Assembly: GCF_014842925.1 (NCBI RefSeq)
Contig: NZ_JACYXJ010000006.1
Span: 248,001-312,000, forward strand
Origin: Roseibium polysiphoniae
GTDB taxonomy: Bacteria > Pseudomonadota > Alphaproteobacteria > Rhizobiales > Stappiaceae
Reading direction: 5' to 3'
DNA length: 64,000 nt
Shown here: one piece after another, positions 18,339 through 28,010 of the stretch
Position numbering within the stretch: the stretch's first letter is position 1
Layout of the letters: each line of letters begins with the position of its first letter
Program-made: the position numbers and the translations under genes
Notes under the pieces: generated by a model
Databases searched by the model: none
Told to the model about the DNA's origin: nothing
The model's input: only the letters and a program-made list of their open reading frames with translations

Positions 18339-18378
18339 AATGACAATAATATTGTCATTATGACGTTTGATTTGTCAA
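18338..18378 (-). promoter_or_regulatory. marR promoter with perfect 23-bp operator palindrome
   Basis: Positions 18338-18360 form a perfect inverted repeat with arms TAATGACAATA around a single central A. On the minus strand TTGACA (18378-18373) and CAATAT (18354-18349) are spaced 18 bp, so the operator covers the -10, the expected start of transcription and the ATG of marR. This is the classic layout of an autorepressed MarR promoter. Confidence 0.8.
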
Positions 18379-18394
18379 TAACGCGTCCAATACA

Positions 18395-18425
18395 AAAACC
18401 CCGACCAAATGGCCGGGGTTTTCTT
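18395..18425 (-). terminator. Rho-independent terminator, probably the original end of the gcv operon
   Basis: The hairpin AAAACCCCG / CGGGGTTTT has a CC/GG inner pair and a short AAAT loop. On the minus strand it ends in GGGGTTTTTG. It lies just beyond the displaced gcvPB 3' fragment, which suggests it is the native terminator of the operon. Confidence 0.8.
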
Positions 18426-18449
18426 CCAACTCAATTTTTCAAAATCAGC

Positions 18450-18616
18450 TACTCCGCAGCGACCGGCGTAACATCCGCCGGTTCCGGGGCGGTCCACTTG
18501 AGGACCGGCTTGCGGGCAGCTAAGGTCTCGTCGAGACGACGGCGGGGCGAAAGATAGGGCGCGCCAGAGAAGCGTTCCGTCTCACCGCGCTTTGCACTCA
18601 TCACTAGGTCGTACAT
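18450..18616 (-). pseudogene. Displaced duplicate of the gcvPB 3' end
   Basis: The segment 18453-18616 is about 96% identical to 19872-20035, the last 55 codons of gcvPB, at an offset of 1419 bp. I count six mismatches within it. Those in full codons are synonymous except at the upstream edge, where Arg (CGC) becomes Tyr (TAC). It ends in its own in-frame stop (TAG instead of TGA, after GAG instead of GAA). Silent divergence means both copies evolved as functional gcvPB ends before being brought together. It cannot be expressed as a protein on its own. Confidence 0.9.
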
Positions 18617-18956
18617 ATTGAGTTTTCAGCGGCTCCAGATAGCAATCGGGCATGCCACGCACTCATCAAAGTCCGGCCGCGGAAACATTGCTCTCCAGTC
18701 CCACCACCTCCCGCTAATATATGCGTCATCTAAGCATTACAGCAAGGCAGCGCGCTCAGAAGAAGCGTGTAGATCTCTTTTATATCGTCAATTTAGGTAT
18801 TTTTTGCTTACTAACGCTTCGGGAAAATGCCAAAAAGCACGCACGCTGGTGCTGGGATACTCATGAGCGTCTTCAGTTGTGCTCCAATCCCGATATCAAA
18901 GCGCTTTATAAGCAGTATATACTACTAGTTAGCAGAATCATACAACGGATAACAAC
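18617..18956. other. AT-rich non-coding stretch of the insert
   Basis: These 340 bp between the gcvPB fragment and the FkbM-like gene are more AT-rich than the surroundings. I see no convincing reading frame, repeat or integrase remnant. The region just before the gene contains AT-rich promoter-like sequence but no clear consensus. Confidence 0.5.
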
Positions 18957-19763
18957 ATGGGCCTTTTTCGAAGCGCCGCCAACGCTCTACTTAAGCCGCT
19001 CGGCTACACAGTCATAAAGACATCCAACAGCACAAAGACAAATAGAAGCATTGTCTACAAACATGTTTCAGCGATTAACGCGGCACTCCTGCAAAAACTT
19101 GGGCATGATGCTCTGAAGGGACCGTTCAAAGGGGCCAGAATCATTGAACCAGGCTCCACCCAGGTTGGCGCCGATTATGTATCCCGTGTCTTGGGTGAGT
19201 ATGAATTAGAGATCCAAGCAGCAATCATGAATGGGCTCGATGGGAGTCCCGACGCCGTAATCAATGTAGGCACGTCAGACGGTTACTATCTTTCGTGTAT
19301 TCAACATCTTCATCCGAAACTCCCACTGATCGGATATGAGATAAATGCAGATGCAAAAGCCGCTTGCAAACAGCTCCTTGGAGTAGCTTCAAATATCATT
19401 ATGAAAGGCGCTGTTGATTGCAATGGTCTTCTAGAGGACCTAACCGCTTACCCATCTTCTTTAATCATCATGGATATCGAGGGGCATGAGACCATCCTCA
19501 AAGAACTCGACCCAAGTACGTTTGCGAAAGCAACACTTATAATCGAACTACATGAGCCACTTGCCCCAGGCATTACCGATCAACTAGCGACGCATTTCGC
19601 CAGCACTCATGCGATTGAGGTTCTCGAACAAGCCGGTCGAAATCCATTCAAACACAAAGAACTTTCCGAGTTTGATAGTTCCGAAAAATTCCTAGTTCTG
19701 TGCGAGTTTAGAGGCGCGCATCAGTCCTGGATGGTCGCGACACCAAATCACTCGCCCAAGTAA
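18957..19763 (+). CDS. FkbM-like SAM-dependent methyltransferase domain protein
   Basis: The 268-residue protein has a class I methyltransferase-like core. The glycine motif is INVGTSDGYYLSCI (about 101-114), the acidic strand end is GYEINADAKAA, and the segment IIMDIEGHETILKEL matches the DIEGxE motif of FkbM-type enzymes. FkbM proteins often methylate sugars or natural products; this target is unknown. Codon and base use are clearly more AT-rich than its neighbours, and it lies between two copies of the gcvPB 3' end, so it was probably acquired horizontally. The ribosome site is weak (GGAT). Confidence 0.75.
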   Translation: MGLFRSAANALLKPLGYTVIKTSNSTKTNRSIVYKHVSAINAALLQKLGHDALKGPFKGARIIEPGSTQVGADYVSRVLGEYELEIQAAIMNGLDGSPDAVINVGTSDGYYLSCIQHLHPKLPLIGYEINADAKAACKQLLGVASNIIMKGAVDCNGLLEDLTAYPSSLIIMDIEGHETILKELDPSTFAKATLIIELHEPLAPGITDQLATHFASTHAIEVLEQAGRNPFKHKELSEFDSSEKFLVLCEFRGAHQSWMVATPNHSPK

Positions 19764-19824
19764 AAAACGATCATAATGATCGGGGTCTCTCGTGAGGTTG
19801 GGCTCATTCTTCCTTATATAACTC

Positions 19825-19862
19825 AATGCCTGCTCAGCTAACTTATACTGAGCAGGCATTTT
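19825..19862 (+). terminator. Terminator after the FkbM-like gene
   Basis: A perfect 13-bp stem AATGCCTGCTCAG / CTGAGCAGGCATT with a 10-nt loop is followed on the plus strand by TTTATATTTC. It lies just before the gcvPB stop and could also reduce read-through from the opposite side. Confidence 0.8.
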
Positions 19863-19867
19863 ATATT

Positions 19868-21460
19868 TCATTCCGCAGCGACCGGCGTAACATCCGCCGG
19901 TTCCGGGGCGGTCCACTTGAGGACGGGCTTGCGGGCAGCCAAGGTCTCGTCGAGACGACGGCGGGGCGAAAGATAGGGCGCGCCAGAGAAGCGTTCCGTC
20001 TCACCGCGCTTTGCGCTCATCACCAGGTCGCGCATGGTTGCAACGAAGAGGTCGAGCGAGGCCCGGCTTTCCGATTCCGTCGGTTCGATCAGCATCGCGC
20101 CATGAACCACCAGCGGGAAGTACATGGTCATCGGGTGATACCCTTCGTCGATCATCGCCTTGGCGAAGTCGAGGGTGGTGACACCCGTGTCCTTGAGGAA
20201 GCTGTCGTCGAAAAGCACTTCGTGCATGCACGGACGCTCACCGAACGGCAGTGTCATCAGATCCTGCAGGCCGACACGCACATAGTTGGCGTTCAGCACC
20301 GCGTCTTCAGAGGCCTGACGCATACCATCGGAGCCGTGGCTCAGCATATAGCTCAGAGCCCGCACATACATGCCCATCTGGCCGTGGAAGGCGGTCATGC
20401 GGCCGAAGGGCTTTTCTCCGTCCTCGACCTCGGCCGTGGTCTCGACCAGCTCCGGACCGTTCTCACCCTTGCGGAGGAACGGCAGCGGCGCGAAAGGCGC
20501 CAGGCGGTCGGAAAGGACCACCGGACCTGAGCCCGGGCCACCGCCGCCATGGGGCGTTGAGAAGGTCTTGTGCAGGTTGATGTGCATGGCATCGACGCCA
20601 AGATCTCCGGGACGCGCCTTGCCGACGATGGCATTGAAGTTGGCGCCATCACAGTAGAAATAGGCATCTGCGGCATGGATCGCCTCGGCGATCTCGATGA
20701 TGTCGCGTTCGAACAGCCCGCAGGTGTTCGGATTGGTCAGCATGATGCCGGCGATGTTGCCTTCATGCTCGGCAATGGTTGCTTTCAGGCCATCGAAATC
20801 AACAGTGCCGTCGTCCTTGGCATCAATAGAGACGACCTTGTAGCCGAGAAGAGCCGCGGTTGCCGGGTTGGTGCCATGGGCGCTCTCTGGAACCAGAACG
20901 ATCTTTGGATCGCGGCCCGCTGCCGTATGAGCGGCCTTGATAGCCATCATGCCGCAAAGTTCACCGTGGGCACCAGCCTTCGGGCTCATGGCAACGGCGG
21001 AGGTGCCGGTCATGACCATCAGCCAATGGGCCAATTCGTCAATCAGCTCGACGCCGCCCTTCACCGTGGACAGAGGCTGAAGCGGATGAATGTCGGAGAA
21101 GCCCGGCAGCCGCGCCATCTTTTCGTTCAGCCGCGGATTGTGCTTCATGGTGCAGGAGCCGAGCGGATAAAGGCCGGCATCAATCGCGTAGTTGTTGCGC
21201 GACAGGCGCACGTAGTGGCGCATGGCTTCCGGTTCGGCGAGACCCGGCAGATCCAGTTCGTCAGCGCGGGCGTGGGTGCCCAGCTGCGGTTCGAAGCCTT
21301 CCGGCTCGTCCAGATCGACACCGGTCACATCCAGATGGCCGACTTCAAAAATCAGCGGCTCTTCCATGTCGAGTGCGCGGTTGCCAGTGAAGGTTTTCGG
21401 CTGGAAGGCGGTTCCTGCATCGCCCGCAGAGGTCGGACGTCCCTGAGTGTTCATGCTCAT
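19868..21460 (-). CDS. gcvPB: Glycine dehydrogenase (decarboxylating) subunit 2
   Basis: This PLP-bearing beta subunit of the split P-protein decarboxylates glycine and passes the aminomethyl group to GcvH. The PLP lysine is Lys298 in [20 protein letters not shown]. Its 530 residues fit the family. The start overlaps the gcvPA stop (ATGA). The last 55 codons are nearly identical to a displaced copy 1.4 kb downstream, so the present 3' end may have arrived with the inserted segment. Confidence 0.96.
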   Translation of the reverse strand: MSMNTQGRPTSAGDAGTAFQPKTFTGNRALDMEEPLIFEVGHLDVTGVDLDEPEGFEPQLGTHARADELDLPGLAEPEAMRHYVRLSRNNYAIDAGLYPLGSCTMKHNPRLNEKMARLPGFSDIHPLQPLSTVKGGVELIDELAHWLMVMTGTSAVAMSPKAGAHGELCGMMAIKAAHTAAGRDPKIVLVPESAHGTNPATAALLGYKVVSIDAKDDGTVDFDGLKATIAEHEGNIAGIMLTNPNTCGLFERDIIEIAEAIHAADAYFYCDGANFNAIVGKARPGDLGVDAMHINLHKTFSTPHGGGGPGSGPVVLSDRLAPFAPLPFLRKGENGPELVETTAEVEDGEKPFGRMTAFHGQMGMYVRALSYMLSHGSDGMRQASEDAVLNANYVRVGLQDLMTLPFGERPCMHEVLFDDSFLKDTGVTTLDFAKAMIDEGYHPMTMYFPLVVHGAMLIEPTESESRASLDLFVATMRDLVMSAKRGETERFSGAPYLSPRRRLDETLAARKPVLKWTAPEPADVTPVAAE

Positions 21461-22803
21461 GCCAGCACCTCCTTCAGAGCGCCGGCAAGGGCGGCGCGGT
21501 CTTCATCCGTGTTCACTTCGGTGGACGCCACGACCAGCAGGTCTTCAAGTTCTGCCTTGCCCGGCTCCAGACGGGAGACCGGCACACCGGCCAGAATGCC
21601 CTTTTCAGCGAGTGCTTCGACGACGCCTGCCGCCGCCTTCGGCAGTTTGACGGTGAACTCGTTGAAATAGGCGCTGTTGAGAACATCAACGCCGGAAATG
21701 GCGGCAAGTTCTTGCTTCAGCTTCACTGCGTTGGCGTGGTTGATCCGCGCCATCTGGCCCAGTCCCTTGGAGCCCAAAAGCGACAGGTGGATGGTGAAAG
21801 CCAGACAGCAGAGCCCGGAGTTGGTGCAGATGTTGGACGTCGCCTTGTCGCGGCGGATGTGCTGCTCACGGGTGGAGAGCGTCAGAACAAAGCCGCGCTT
21901 GCCATCGGCATCCACCGTTTCGCCGCACAGACGGCCCGGCATCTGACGGACATACTTCTGCTTGGTGGCGAAAAGACCGACGTAAGGACCGCCGAAGTTC
22001 AAGCCATTGCCGATGGACTGGCCTTCGCCGACGACGATATCCGCGCCCTGCGCCCCGGGAGGCTCAATCAGGCCGAGAGAGACAACCTCGGTGAAGACGG
22101 CAATCAGTAGCGCCTTGTGCTGATGCGCCTTTTCGGCAATCGGCTTCAGGTCGATGAGCTGGCCATAGAAGGACGGCGACTGCACCACAACACACGAGGT
22201 CTCGTCATCGATCTGCGAGAGAATGTCTTCCGTGCCCGTCGGGTCTGCCGGCAAGGACACAACATCATCGTTGGCCATTTCAGACAGGCCTTCGACGACG
22301 GCCCGGTACTGCGGGTGCAGACCTCCGGAGAGGACTGCCTTCTTCTTCTTGGTGACCCGGTGCGCCATGAGAACGGCTTCGCCGGTGCCGGTGGAACCGT
22401 CATACATGGAGGCATTGGCCACATCCATGGCGGTCAGGCGCGCAACCTGGGTCTGGAATTCGAAGAGATACTGCAGCGTGCCTTGCGTGATCTCCGGCTG
22501 ATACGGCGTGTACGAGGTCAGGAACTCGGAGCGCTGGATCAGGTGATCGACGGTGGCCGGCACGTGGTGCTTGTAGGCACCGGCGCCAACGAAGAACGGC
22601 ACAGTGGAAGCCGGTACATTCTTGGCGGCCAGGTTGGACAGGTGACGCTCTACCTGGAGTTCGCCGGCACGACGCGGCAGGTCCAGAACCTCGTTGAGGC
22701 GGGCCTTCTCCGGGATATCGGAAAACAGCTCATCGATGCTGTCAACGCCAACCCGCGCCAGCATATCAGCTCGGTCAGTGTCGGAAAGAGGCAAGTAACG
22801 CAT
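21457..22803 (-). CDS. gcvPA: Glycine dehydrogenase (decarboxylating) subunit 1
   Basis: The 448-residue alpha subunit of the split P-protein begins [20 protein letters not shown], typical for GcvPA, and contains [21 protein letters not shown] and [12 protein letters not shown]. It pairs with GcvPB to form the active enzyme. Many alphaproteobacteria carry one fused gcvP instead, so the split form is a lineage marker. It is separated by 18 bp from the OsmC gene and coupled to gcvPB. Confidence 0.96.
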   Translation of the reverse strand: MRYLPLSDTDRADMLARVGVDSIDELFSDIPEKARLNEVLDLPRRAGELQVERHLSNLAAKNVPASTVPFFVGAGAYKHHVPATVDHLIQRSEFLTSYTPYQPEITQGTLQYLFEFQTQVARLTAMDVANASMYDGSTGTGEAVLMAHRVTKKKKAVLSGGLHPQYRAVVEGLSEMANDDVVSLPADPTGTEDILSQIDDETSCVVVQSPSFYGQLIDLKPIAEKAHQHKALLIAVFTEVVSLGLIEPPGAQGADIVVGEGQSIGNGLNFGGPYVGLFATKQKYVRQMPGRLCGETVDADGKRGFVLTLSTREQHIRRDKATSNICTNSGLCCLAFTIHLSLLGSKGLGQMARINHANAVKLKQELAAISGVDVLNSAYFNEFTVKLPKAAAGVVEALAEKGILAGVPVSRLEPGKAELEDLLVVASTEVNTDEDRAALAGALKEVLA

Positions 22804-22821
22804 GGCGGTTCGGCTCTTTTG

Positions 22822-23310
22822 TTATGCCGGGATCAGGCGCAGAGGCTCTGGCGCAATCTCGATCTCGGTCTTGACGGAATTGGCGATGAAACACATTTCA
22901 TGCGCCTTCTCATGCAGATCGGCGAACAAGCTCGGGTCAGGCGCCGAGCTGCCGAGAAGAGTAATCTGCGGCCGCAGGATCACCTTCGTCACAGCCATCC
23001 GGCCCCGATCGATGCGAGACATGACGCCCTCGGCCTTGTCGCGATAGCTTTCCACCCGATACCTCGAGAGGCGCGCCAGATCGATAAATGTCAACATGTG
23101 GCAGGATGACAGGCAGGCAACGAAGGCTTCTTCCGGATCCACCGCGCTTTCAGAAGAAAACGGCAGTGGAACCACGGAGGGTGAAGCTGATGCGGGCACT
23201 TCCACGCCACCATCGAAGCGCCACATATGGGCGCGTGAATATTTGCCTTTGGCGAAGTCCTCGCCATCGAGCTTCCATGTCACTTCGGCGGTGTAGACGT
23301 GTCCCGGCAT
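22822..23310 (-). CDS. OsmC/Ohr-family protein within the gcv operon
   Basis: The 162-residue OsmC-fold protein has the two redox-type cysteines, in CLSSCHMLTF and HEMCFIANSV. OsmC/Ohr proteins are thiol-dependent peroxidases for organic hydroperoxides. The ATG at 23310 begins one base after the gcvH stop, so it is translationally coupled, and it is followed after 18 bp by gcvPA. Its place between gcvH and gcvPA suggests a link to glycine cleavage, perhaps protecting lipoyl groups; that role is inference. Confidence 0.9.
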   Translation of the reverse strand: MPGHVYTAEVTWKLDGEDFAKGKYSRAHMWRFDGGVEVPASASPSVVPLPFSSESAVDPEEAFVACLSSCHMLTFIDLARLSRYRVESYRDKAEGVMSRIDRGRMAVTKVILRPQITLLGSSAPDPSLFADLHEKAHEMCFIANSVKTEIEIAPEPLRLIPA

Positions 23311-23311
23311 C

Positions 23312-23683
23312 TCAGAGAGTGTCCACAAACGCCTTGTAGGCGGCTTCGTCCATCAGGTCGGAAAGCTGGTCGGCGTTGGCGACTTTCATCTTGATGAACC
23401 AGGCACCGCCTTCGGGGTCCTCATTGACCTTGGCCGGCTCTTCGGCCAGCACCTCATTGGCTTCAACCACCTCGCCATCGATCGGGGCATAGACCTCGGA
23501 GGCTGCCTTGACCGATTCAACGACAGCTGCCTCGTCCCCCTGTGAAAGCGCCTTTCCGGCCTCGGGCAATTCGACAAAGACAACATCGCCGAGCTGTTCC
23601 TGGGCGTATTTGGTAATGCCAACCGTTGCGACATCGCCTTCAACTGCGATCCACTCGTGGTCCTTTGAGAAATAGGTGGTCAT
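23312..23683 (-). CDS. gcvH: Glycine cleavage system H protein
   Basis: The 123-residue lipoyl carrier shuttles the aminomethyl group between P, T and L proteins. Lys59 in [13 protein letters not shown] is the lipoylation site, and [11 protein letters not shown] is the standard N-terminus. ATG 23683 is preferred over an upstream start at 23713, which overlaps gcvT. It lies between gcvT and the OsmC gene. Confidence 0.97.
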   Translation of the reverse strand: MTTYFSKDHEWIAVEGDVATVGITKYAQEQLGDVVFVELPEAGKALSQGDEAAVVESVKAASEVYAPIDGEVVEANEVLAEEPAKVNEDPEGGAWFIKMKVANADQLSDLMDEAAYKAFVDTL

Positions 23684-23709
23684 GATTGCGTCCGTTCTCT
23701 GAAATGTAG

Positions 23710-24861
23710 TCAAGCTTTGGGTTTGCGGTAATAGCGGTTCGGCACGATGGGCATGTCGACGATTTCCGCCGGCAGTTCCCTGCCCCGCACAACGAGATTG
23801 ATCTTGGTGCCCGTGGCGGCATGTTCGGCTGGCACATAGCCCATGCCAATCGGTGCGCCGACGCTGGGGGCAAAGCCGCCAGAGGTCGCCGTGCCGATCA
23901 CCGGACCGCCGGGCAGCTGGATTTCGGCACCTTCACGCGCAGGCGCGCGGCCTTCGAGTTTGAACCCGACACGCACACGGCCAGGACCATCCTTCAGTTC
24001 AGCCTGGATGCGTTCGGCACCTGGAAAACCGCCCTCTTCGCGGCGGCGCTTCTGCATGCAGAATGTGATCGCGCCTTCAACCGGCGATGTGGTTTCATCG
24101 AGATCATGGCCATAAAGACAAAGTCCGGCCTCAAGGCGCAGGCTGTCACGCGCACCAAGGCCGATCGGCTCGACCCGGTCATCGGCAAGCAGCGCACGGG
24201 CGATGGCTTCCGCAGCACCGGCCGGCACTGACATTTCCACGCCGTCCTCGCCCGTGTAACCGGCGCGGGAGATATGACAGGAGATGCCGTCGAACTCCAT
24301 GAAATCGCCGGACATGAACTCGAGATCGGCCGCAGCAGGTGCGTGAGCGGCGACCGCTTCCACCGCCTTGGGGCCTTGCACCGCGATCAGCGCGCGATCA
24401 TCGAGAATTTCCAGGCGAACGCCGTCTGGGAGACCGGCTTCCAGCAGCGGATAGTCGACATGTTTGCGAGACGCATTGACGACGAGCAAAAGGTGACCGT
24501 CGAGGCTTTCGTCTCGAGGACGTGTCACCATCAAATCGTCGACAATGCCTCCATCGGCGTTCAGCAGCACGGTGTAGCGCTGCTTGCCCGGCTTCAGCTC
24601 GACCATGTTTGAAGGGCAAAGAGCTTCCAGCGCCCGCGCCGTCGTCTCATGGTCCGGCCCAACCAGCTTCGCCTGGCCCATGTGCGAGACGTCAAACAGA
24701 CCGGCGCTGTCACGGGTCTGCAGGTGCTCTGTCATGATGCCGGCCGGATACTGGACCGGCATCTCGTATCCGGCAAACGGCACCATGCGGGCGCCGAGTT
24801 CGACGTGAAGGTCGTAAAGCGGTGTCTTTTGAAGATCGCCAGGAGCGTCCGGCTCAGCCAT
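23710..24861 (-). CDS. gcvT: Aminomethyltransferase (glycine cleavage T protein)
   Basis: The 383-residue T-protein transfers the methylene group from GcvH-bound aminomethyl to tetrahydrofolate, releasing ammonia. Recognisable segments are [33 protein letters not shown] and [15 protein letters not shown]. It is the first gene of the gcv operon, 50 bp downstream of the glycine riboswitch. Confidence 0.97.
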   Translation of the reverse strand: MAEPDAPGDLQKTPLYDLHVELGARMVPFAGYEMPVQYPAGIMTEHLQTRDSAGLFDVSHMGQAKLVGPDHETTARALEALCPSNMVELKPGKQRYTVLLNADGGIVDDLMVTRPRDESLDGHLLLVVNASRKHVDYPLLEAGLPDGVRLEILDDRALIAVQGPKAVEAVAAHAPAAADLEFMSGDFMEFDGISCHISRAGYTGEDGVEMSVPAGAAEAIARALLADDRVEPIGLGARDSLRLEAGLCLYGHDLDETTSPVEGAITFCMQKRRREEGGFPGAERIQAELKDGPGRVRVGFKLEGRAPAREGAEIQLPGGPVIGTATSGGFAPSVGAPIGMGYVPAEHAATGTKINLVVRGRELPAEIVDMPIVPNRYYRKPKA

Positions 24862-24914
24862 GTAAGGTCCTCAGATTCAAGGTTGCACGGGAACGCGGCC
24901 ATAACGGCCCGTCC

Positions 24915-25135
24915 GTACCCCCTCTGTCCGAGTACCTGAGAGATTTCCCGCTGCTCCAGCCCGAAAGACAGGTGATCAACGGTTACTCCTTCGGTGAGCC
25001 GTTCCTTCCCGTTTCACCGGGCCGGTTAACTGCTTTCCAGAGCGTTGATGTCCTAGCGGTCCTTTTGCCTGAGAGTTTCCGGGGCGGTTGCTCCTTCGGC
25101 GCCGGTCTGTTTCATCCGGCCTCTCCCGCTAGGGC
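24915..25135 (-). promoter_or_regulatory. Tandem glycine riboswitch
   Basis: Read on the minus strand, two similar aptamers follow each other. The first has GGGAGAGGCCGG, GCCGAAGGAGCAACCGCC and AACTCTCAGGCAAAAGGACCG. The second has CACCGAAGGAGTAACCGTT and ATCTCTCAGGTACTCGGACAG. These are the conserved CGAAGGAGC/TAA and CTCTCAGG-N-A-GGAC elements of glycine riboswitches, which occur in tandem before gcvT operons. It most likely switches the operon on when glycine is abundant. Confidence 0.93.
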
Positions 25136-25257
25136 TATCGGAAGCTCAAATGAGCATCCTGTCGACTCGAGAACGACCCGGGTCGATGTGATCAATTCTG
25201 TGGCGCGCCTATCCTATTGTCAATAAGCCAGACGGCTCAAACGATAAGCGACCGTTC

Positions 25258-25884
25258 TCAACGGCGCTTTCCCTCGTCGAAACCGACCACGATTTTCATT
25301 TCCTGATTGCGCGGAACCGTGAACTTGCTCTCGATCAGCGTCCAGGCTTCGCTGGGCGCACCGGCGCCAACGGTGACCGGCACCGAGACAATTTCGGAGT
25401 AAAGGGGCTTTGCATCACTGCCTGAGGGAATGACTGCGACCCGGACAGGGAGCAAGACCTCACCGCCAGACCACGCCGGGCCTGGAGTAACATCGCCGGA
25501 AAGACCGATCTTGATGCGCGTTTGATCCGTTCCTTCGCGGGCGCACTCCCGCGCCCACTCTTCAACAGTTGCCTGATAGAGGAGGTTCTCCGGCGTTTCT
25601 TCCTTTCGCCGAGCAAATTTCATGATCAGGTGTGTGCCGGTCTGAAGCTGGATCGGCGGGCAGTAGACGTCGGCAACAAAAGCATCCGGGTTGACCTCGA
25701 TGGGCCCCTTGCCGCTTGTGGTGATGCCCGTCAGCCAGCTCTTTGACTTGGAGGATACGCTGGCACCGCCTGACGTCACTTCATCGGAACTGCTCATGCA
25801 ACCGGCGAGCAAGCCTGCGCAAAGCGCTCCGGCGAGAACGAGACCCGTCCGGCGTTTAACCACAGTTTCAATGCCCTTACACAT
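25258..25884 (-). CDS. Putative lipoprotein, unknown function
   Basis: The 208-residue protein has a lipoprotein signal peptide: a basic start, a hydrophobic core and the lipobox LLAGC (Cys29). The mature part is Ser/Gly-rich at first, then a beta-rich domain with VYCPPIQLQTGTHL and the positively charged end GFDEGKRR. I recognise it only as a conserved alphaproteobacterial-style lipoprotein; no function can be given. It is divergent from ispH. Confidence 0.75.
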   Translation of the reverse strand: MCKGIETVVKRRTGLVLAGALCAGLLAGCMSSSDEVTSGGASVSSKSKSWLTGITTSGKGPIEVNPDAFVADVYCPPIQLQTGTHLIMKFARRKEETPENLLYQATVEEWARECAREGTDQTRIKIGLSGDVTPGPAWSGGEVLLPVRVAVIPSGSDAKPLYSEIVSVPVTVGAGAPSEAWTLIESKFTVPRNQEMKIVVGFDEGKRR

Positions 25885-26039
25885 GTTTCACCCGCATGTT
25901 TCCCTTTAAGCTTCGGCCGCGCTACATAGCAGGTCCATCAAACCTTGGCGAGACTGAGGCTGCATGCGATTCAGTTGAACCTTGACAGGACCCAGCTCGC
26001 GCCCCTTATTGCGGACTGATGACAGTCCGAAGGACCAAA

Positions 26040-27038
26040 ATGACAGCACCAACCTCCGAGAGGCCTGCCCTGACGATCCACCTGTGCGCACCTCGTGGTT
26101 TTTGCGCTGGTGTGGACAGGGCAATTCAGATCGTCGAGCTGGCTCTGGAAAAATATGGCCGTCCGGTTTATGTGCGCCATGAGATCGTCCACAACAAGTT
26201 CGTGGTCGACGGCCTGAAAACCAAAGGCGCGGTCTTCGTGGAAGAGCTCGAAGAGATTCCCGCAGCGGATCAGGAACGGCCGGTCATCTTTTCGGCCCAC
26301 GGCGTGCCCAAAGCCGTGCCCGAGGATGCCCGCTCACGCAACATGTTCTTCCTCGACGCGACCTGCCCGCTGGTGTCCAAGGTCCACAAGGAAGCGGAGA
26401 TTCATCATCGCCGCGAACGTGAAATTCTGCTGATCGGACATGCGGGTCATCCCGAGGTGATCGGCACCATGGGTCAGCTTCCTGAAGGCACCGTGACGCT
26501 GATCGAAACCGAGGCCGACGCACTCGATTTCCAACCCAAGACTGACCGGCAATTGGCCTTCATCACACAGACGACCCTGTCTGTGGACGACACAGCGGGA
26601 ATTGTTGAGGTGCTGCGACAGCGGTTCCCGGATATTGTCGCTCCGCACAAGGAAGACATTTGCTACGCGACCACCAATCGCCAGGAGGCCGTCAAGGCCG
26701 TCGCTCCTGAAGTGGACGCGATGATCGTGGTCGGAGCGCCCAACTCTTCCAATTCGCAGCGGCTTCGCGAGGTCGCCGAGCGTGCAGGATGTACAACGTC
26801 TCACCTGATCCAACGAGCCAGCGACATTGACTGGAACGCGTTCTCCGGCATTTCTTCCCTTGGTCTGACCGCTGGTGCATCTGCGCCCGAGACACTGGTT
26901 GAAGAAATCATCGCGGCCTTTGCCGACCGATACAGCGTTTCTGTCGAGACCGTTCGCACGGCCGAAGAGACGATTGCCTTCAACCTGCCGCGGGAATTGC
27001 GCGAAGCTCCCACACAAGCGCCCACGGCTGCAGAGTAG
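26040..27038 (+). CDS. ispH: 4-hydroxy-3-methylbut-2-enyl diphosphate reductase
   Basis: IspH (LytB) performs the last step of the MEP isoprenoid pathway, giving IPP and DMAPP, with a [4Fe-4S] cluster. Its three cluster cysteines are visible in [23 protein letters not shown] and [11 protein letters not shown], and the substrate loop is [15 protein letters not shown] 26040 is chosen because GAAGGA lies 5 nt upstream; an in-frame ATG at 26019 is possible. It heads the ispH-thrB-rnhA-lipid kinase operon. Confidence 0.97.
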   Translation: MTAPTSERPALTIHLCAPRGFCAGVDRAIQIVELALEKYGRPVYVRHEIVHNKFVVDGLKTKGAVFVEELEEIPAADQERPVIFSAHGVPKAVPEDARSRNMFFLDATCPLVSKVHKEAEIHHRREREILLIGHAGHPEVIGTMGQLPEGTVTLIETEADALDFQPKTDRQLAFITQTTLSVDDTAGIVEVLRQRFPDIVAPHKEDICYATTNRQEAVKAVAPEVDAMIVVGAPNSSNSQRLREVAERAGCTTSHLIQRASDIDWNAFSGISSLGLTAGASAPETLVEEIIAAFADRYSVSVETVRTAEETIAFNLPRELREAPTQAPTAAE

Positions 27039-27044
27039 ACATTT

Positions 27045-28010
27045 ATGGCAGTTTATACGGACGTCGCCGATGAAGAGCTCGCCGCCTTCATTGCCACATA
27101 CGACATTGGTGCCTTGCTCTCGTGCAAGGGCATTGCGGAAGGCGTCGAGAACAGCAACTTTCTGCTGCACACAGAGGCTGGCTACTTTATTCTGACGCTT
27201 TACGAAAAGCGCGTCGATCCGAATGACCTGCCATTCTTTTTGAACCTGATGCAACATCTCGCGGCGAAGGAGATCTCCTGCCCAACGCCTGTTGCCAACA
27301 CGGTGGGCGAGCTTCTGGGAACGCTTGCCGGGCGACCAGCTGCAATCGTCACATTTCTTGAGGGCATGTGGGTCAAAAGACCCCGCCCGGAACATTGCGC
27401 CGAGCTCGGCGCCGGCATGGCGGCCTTGCATCTGGCCGGTGCTGACTTTGCGATGGTCAGGCCCAACGCGCTAACCGTTGGCGACTGGCGTCCGCTTTTC
27501 GAGCAATGCGGTTCGAATTCAGACCGGGTTCAGGCCGGCCTGTCGGCGGAAATCGAAAAAGAACTCAGACACCTGGAGGGTCGGTGGCCGAAGGATCTGC
27601 CCACAGGGGTCATCCATGCGGACCTGTTTCCAGACAACGTCTTCTTTCTGGGCGATGAGCTGTCCGGTCTGATCGATTTCTATTTTGCCTGCACCGATGC
27701 TTTCGCCTACGACGTCGCAATCTGCCTCAACGCCTGGTGCTTTGAACAGGACGGTGCCTTCAATGTCACCAAGGCCCGGGCGCTGCTGAACGGTTACACC
27801 AAGGTCAGGCCCTTGAGTGAACCAGAATACGAAGCCCTGCCGCTGCTCGCACGCGGCTCGGCCCTGCGCTTCCTTCTGACCCGGCTCTATGACTGGCTGA
27901 GCGTGCCTGAAGGCGCCCTGGTCACGCCGAAAGATCCGCGCGAGTACCTGAAGAAGCTCAGATTTCATCAAGGCGTTGAAAGCGTGAAATCCTACGGATT
28001 GGACCTATGA
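27045..28010 (+). CDS. thrB: Homoserine kinase (APH-type ThrB)
   Basis: The 321-residue enzyme phosphorylates homoserine for threonine synthesis. It belongs to the aminoglycoside-phosphotransferase fold type of ThrB used by many proteobacteria rather than the GHMP type. The catalytic loop is [14 protein letters not shown], and the metal-binding Asp is in SGLIDFYFA. It begins 6 bp after ispH and overlaps rnhA by 4 bp. The next pathway enzyme, thrC, is 6 kb away on the other strand. Confidence 0.95.
   Translation: MAVYTDVADEELAAFIATYDIGALLSCKGIAEGVENSNFLLHTEAGYFILTLYEKRVDPNDLPFFLNLMQHLAAKEISCPTPVANTVGELLGTLAGRPAAIVTFLEGMWVKRPRPEHCAELGAGMAALHLAGADFAMVRPNALTVGDWRPLFEQCGSNSDRVQAGLSAEIEKELRHLEGRWPKDLPTGVIHADLFPDNVFFLGDELSGLIDFYFACTDAFAYDVAICLNAWCFEQDGAFNVTKARALLNGYTKVRPLSEPEYEALPLLARGSALRFLLTRLYDWLSVPEGALVTPKDPREYLKKLRFHQGVESVKSYGLDL

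Noticed and set aside
18721-19017. A 98-codon frame upstream of and overlapping the FkbM-like gene
   Set aside because: It runs out of frame into the start of a better-supported gene and has no domain or good start.
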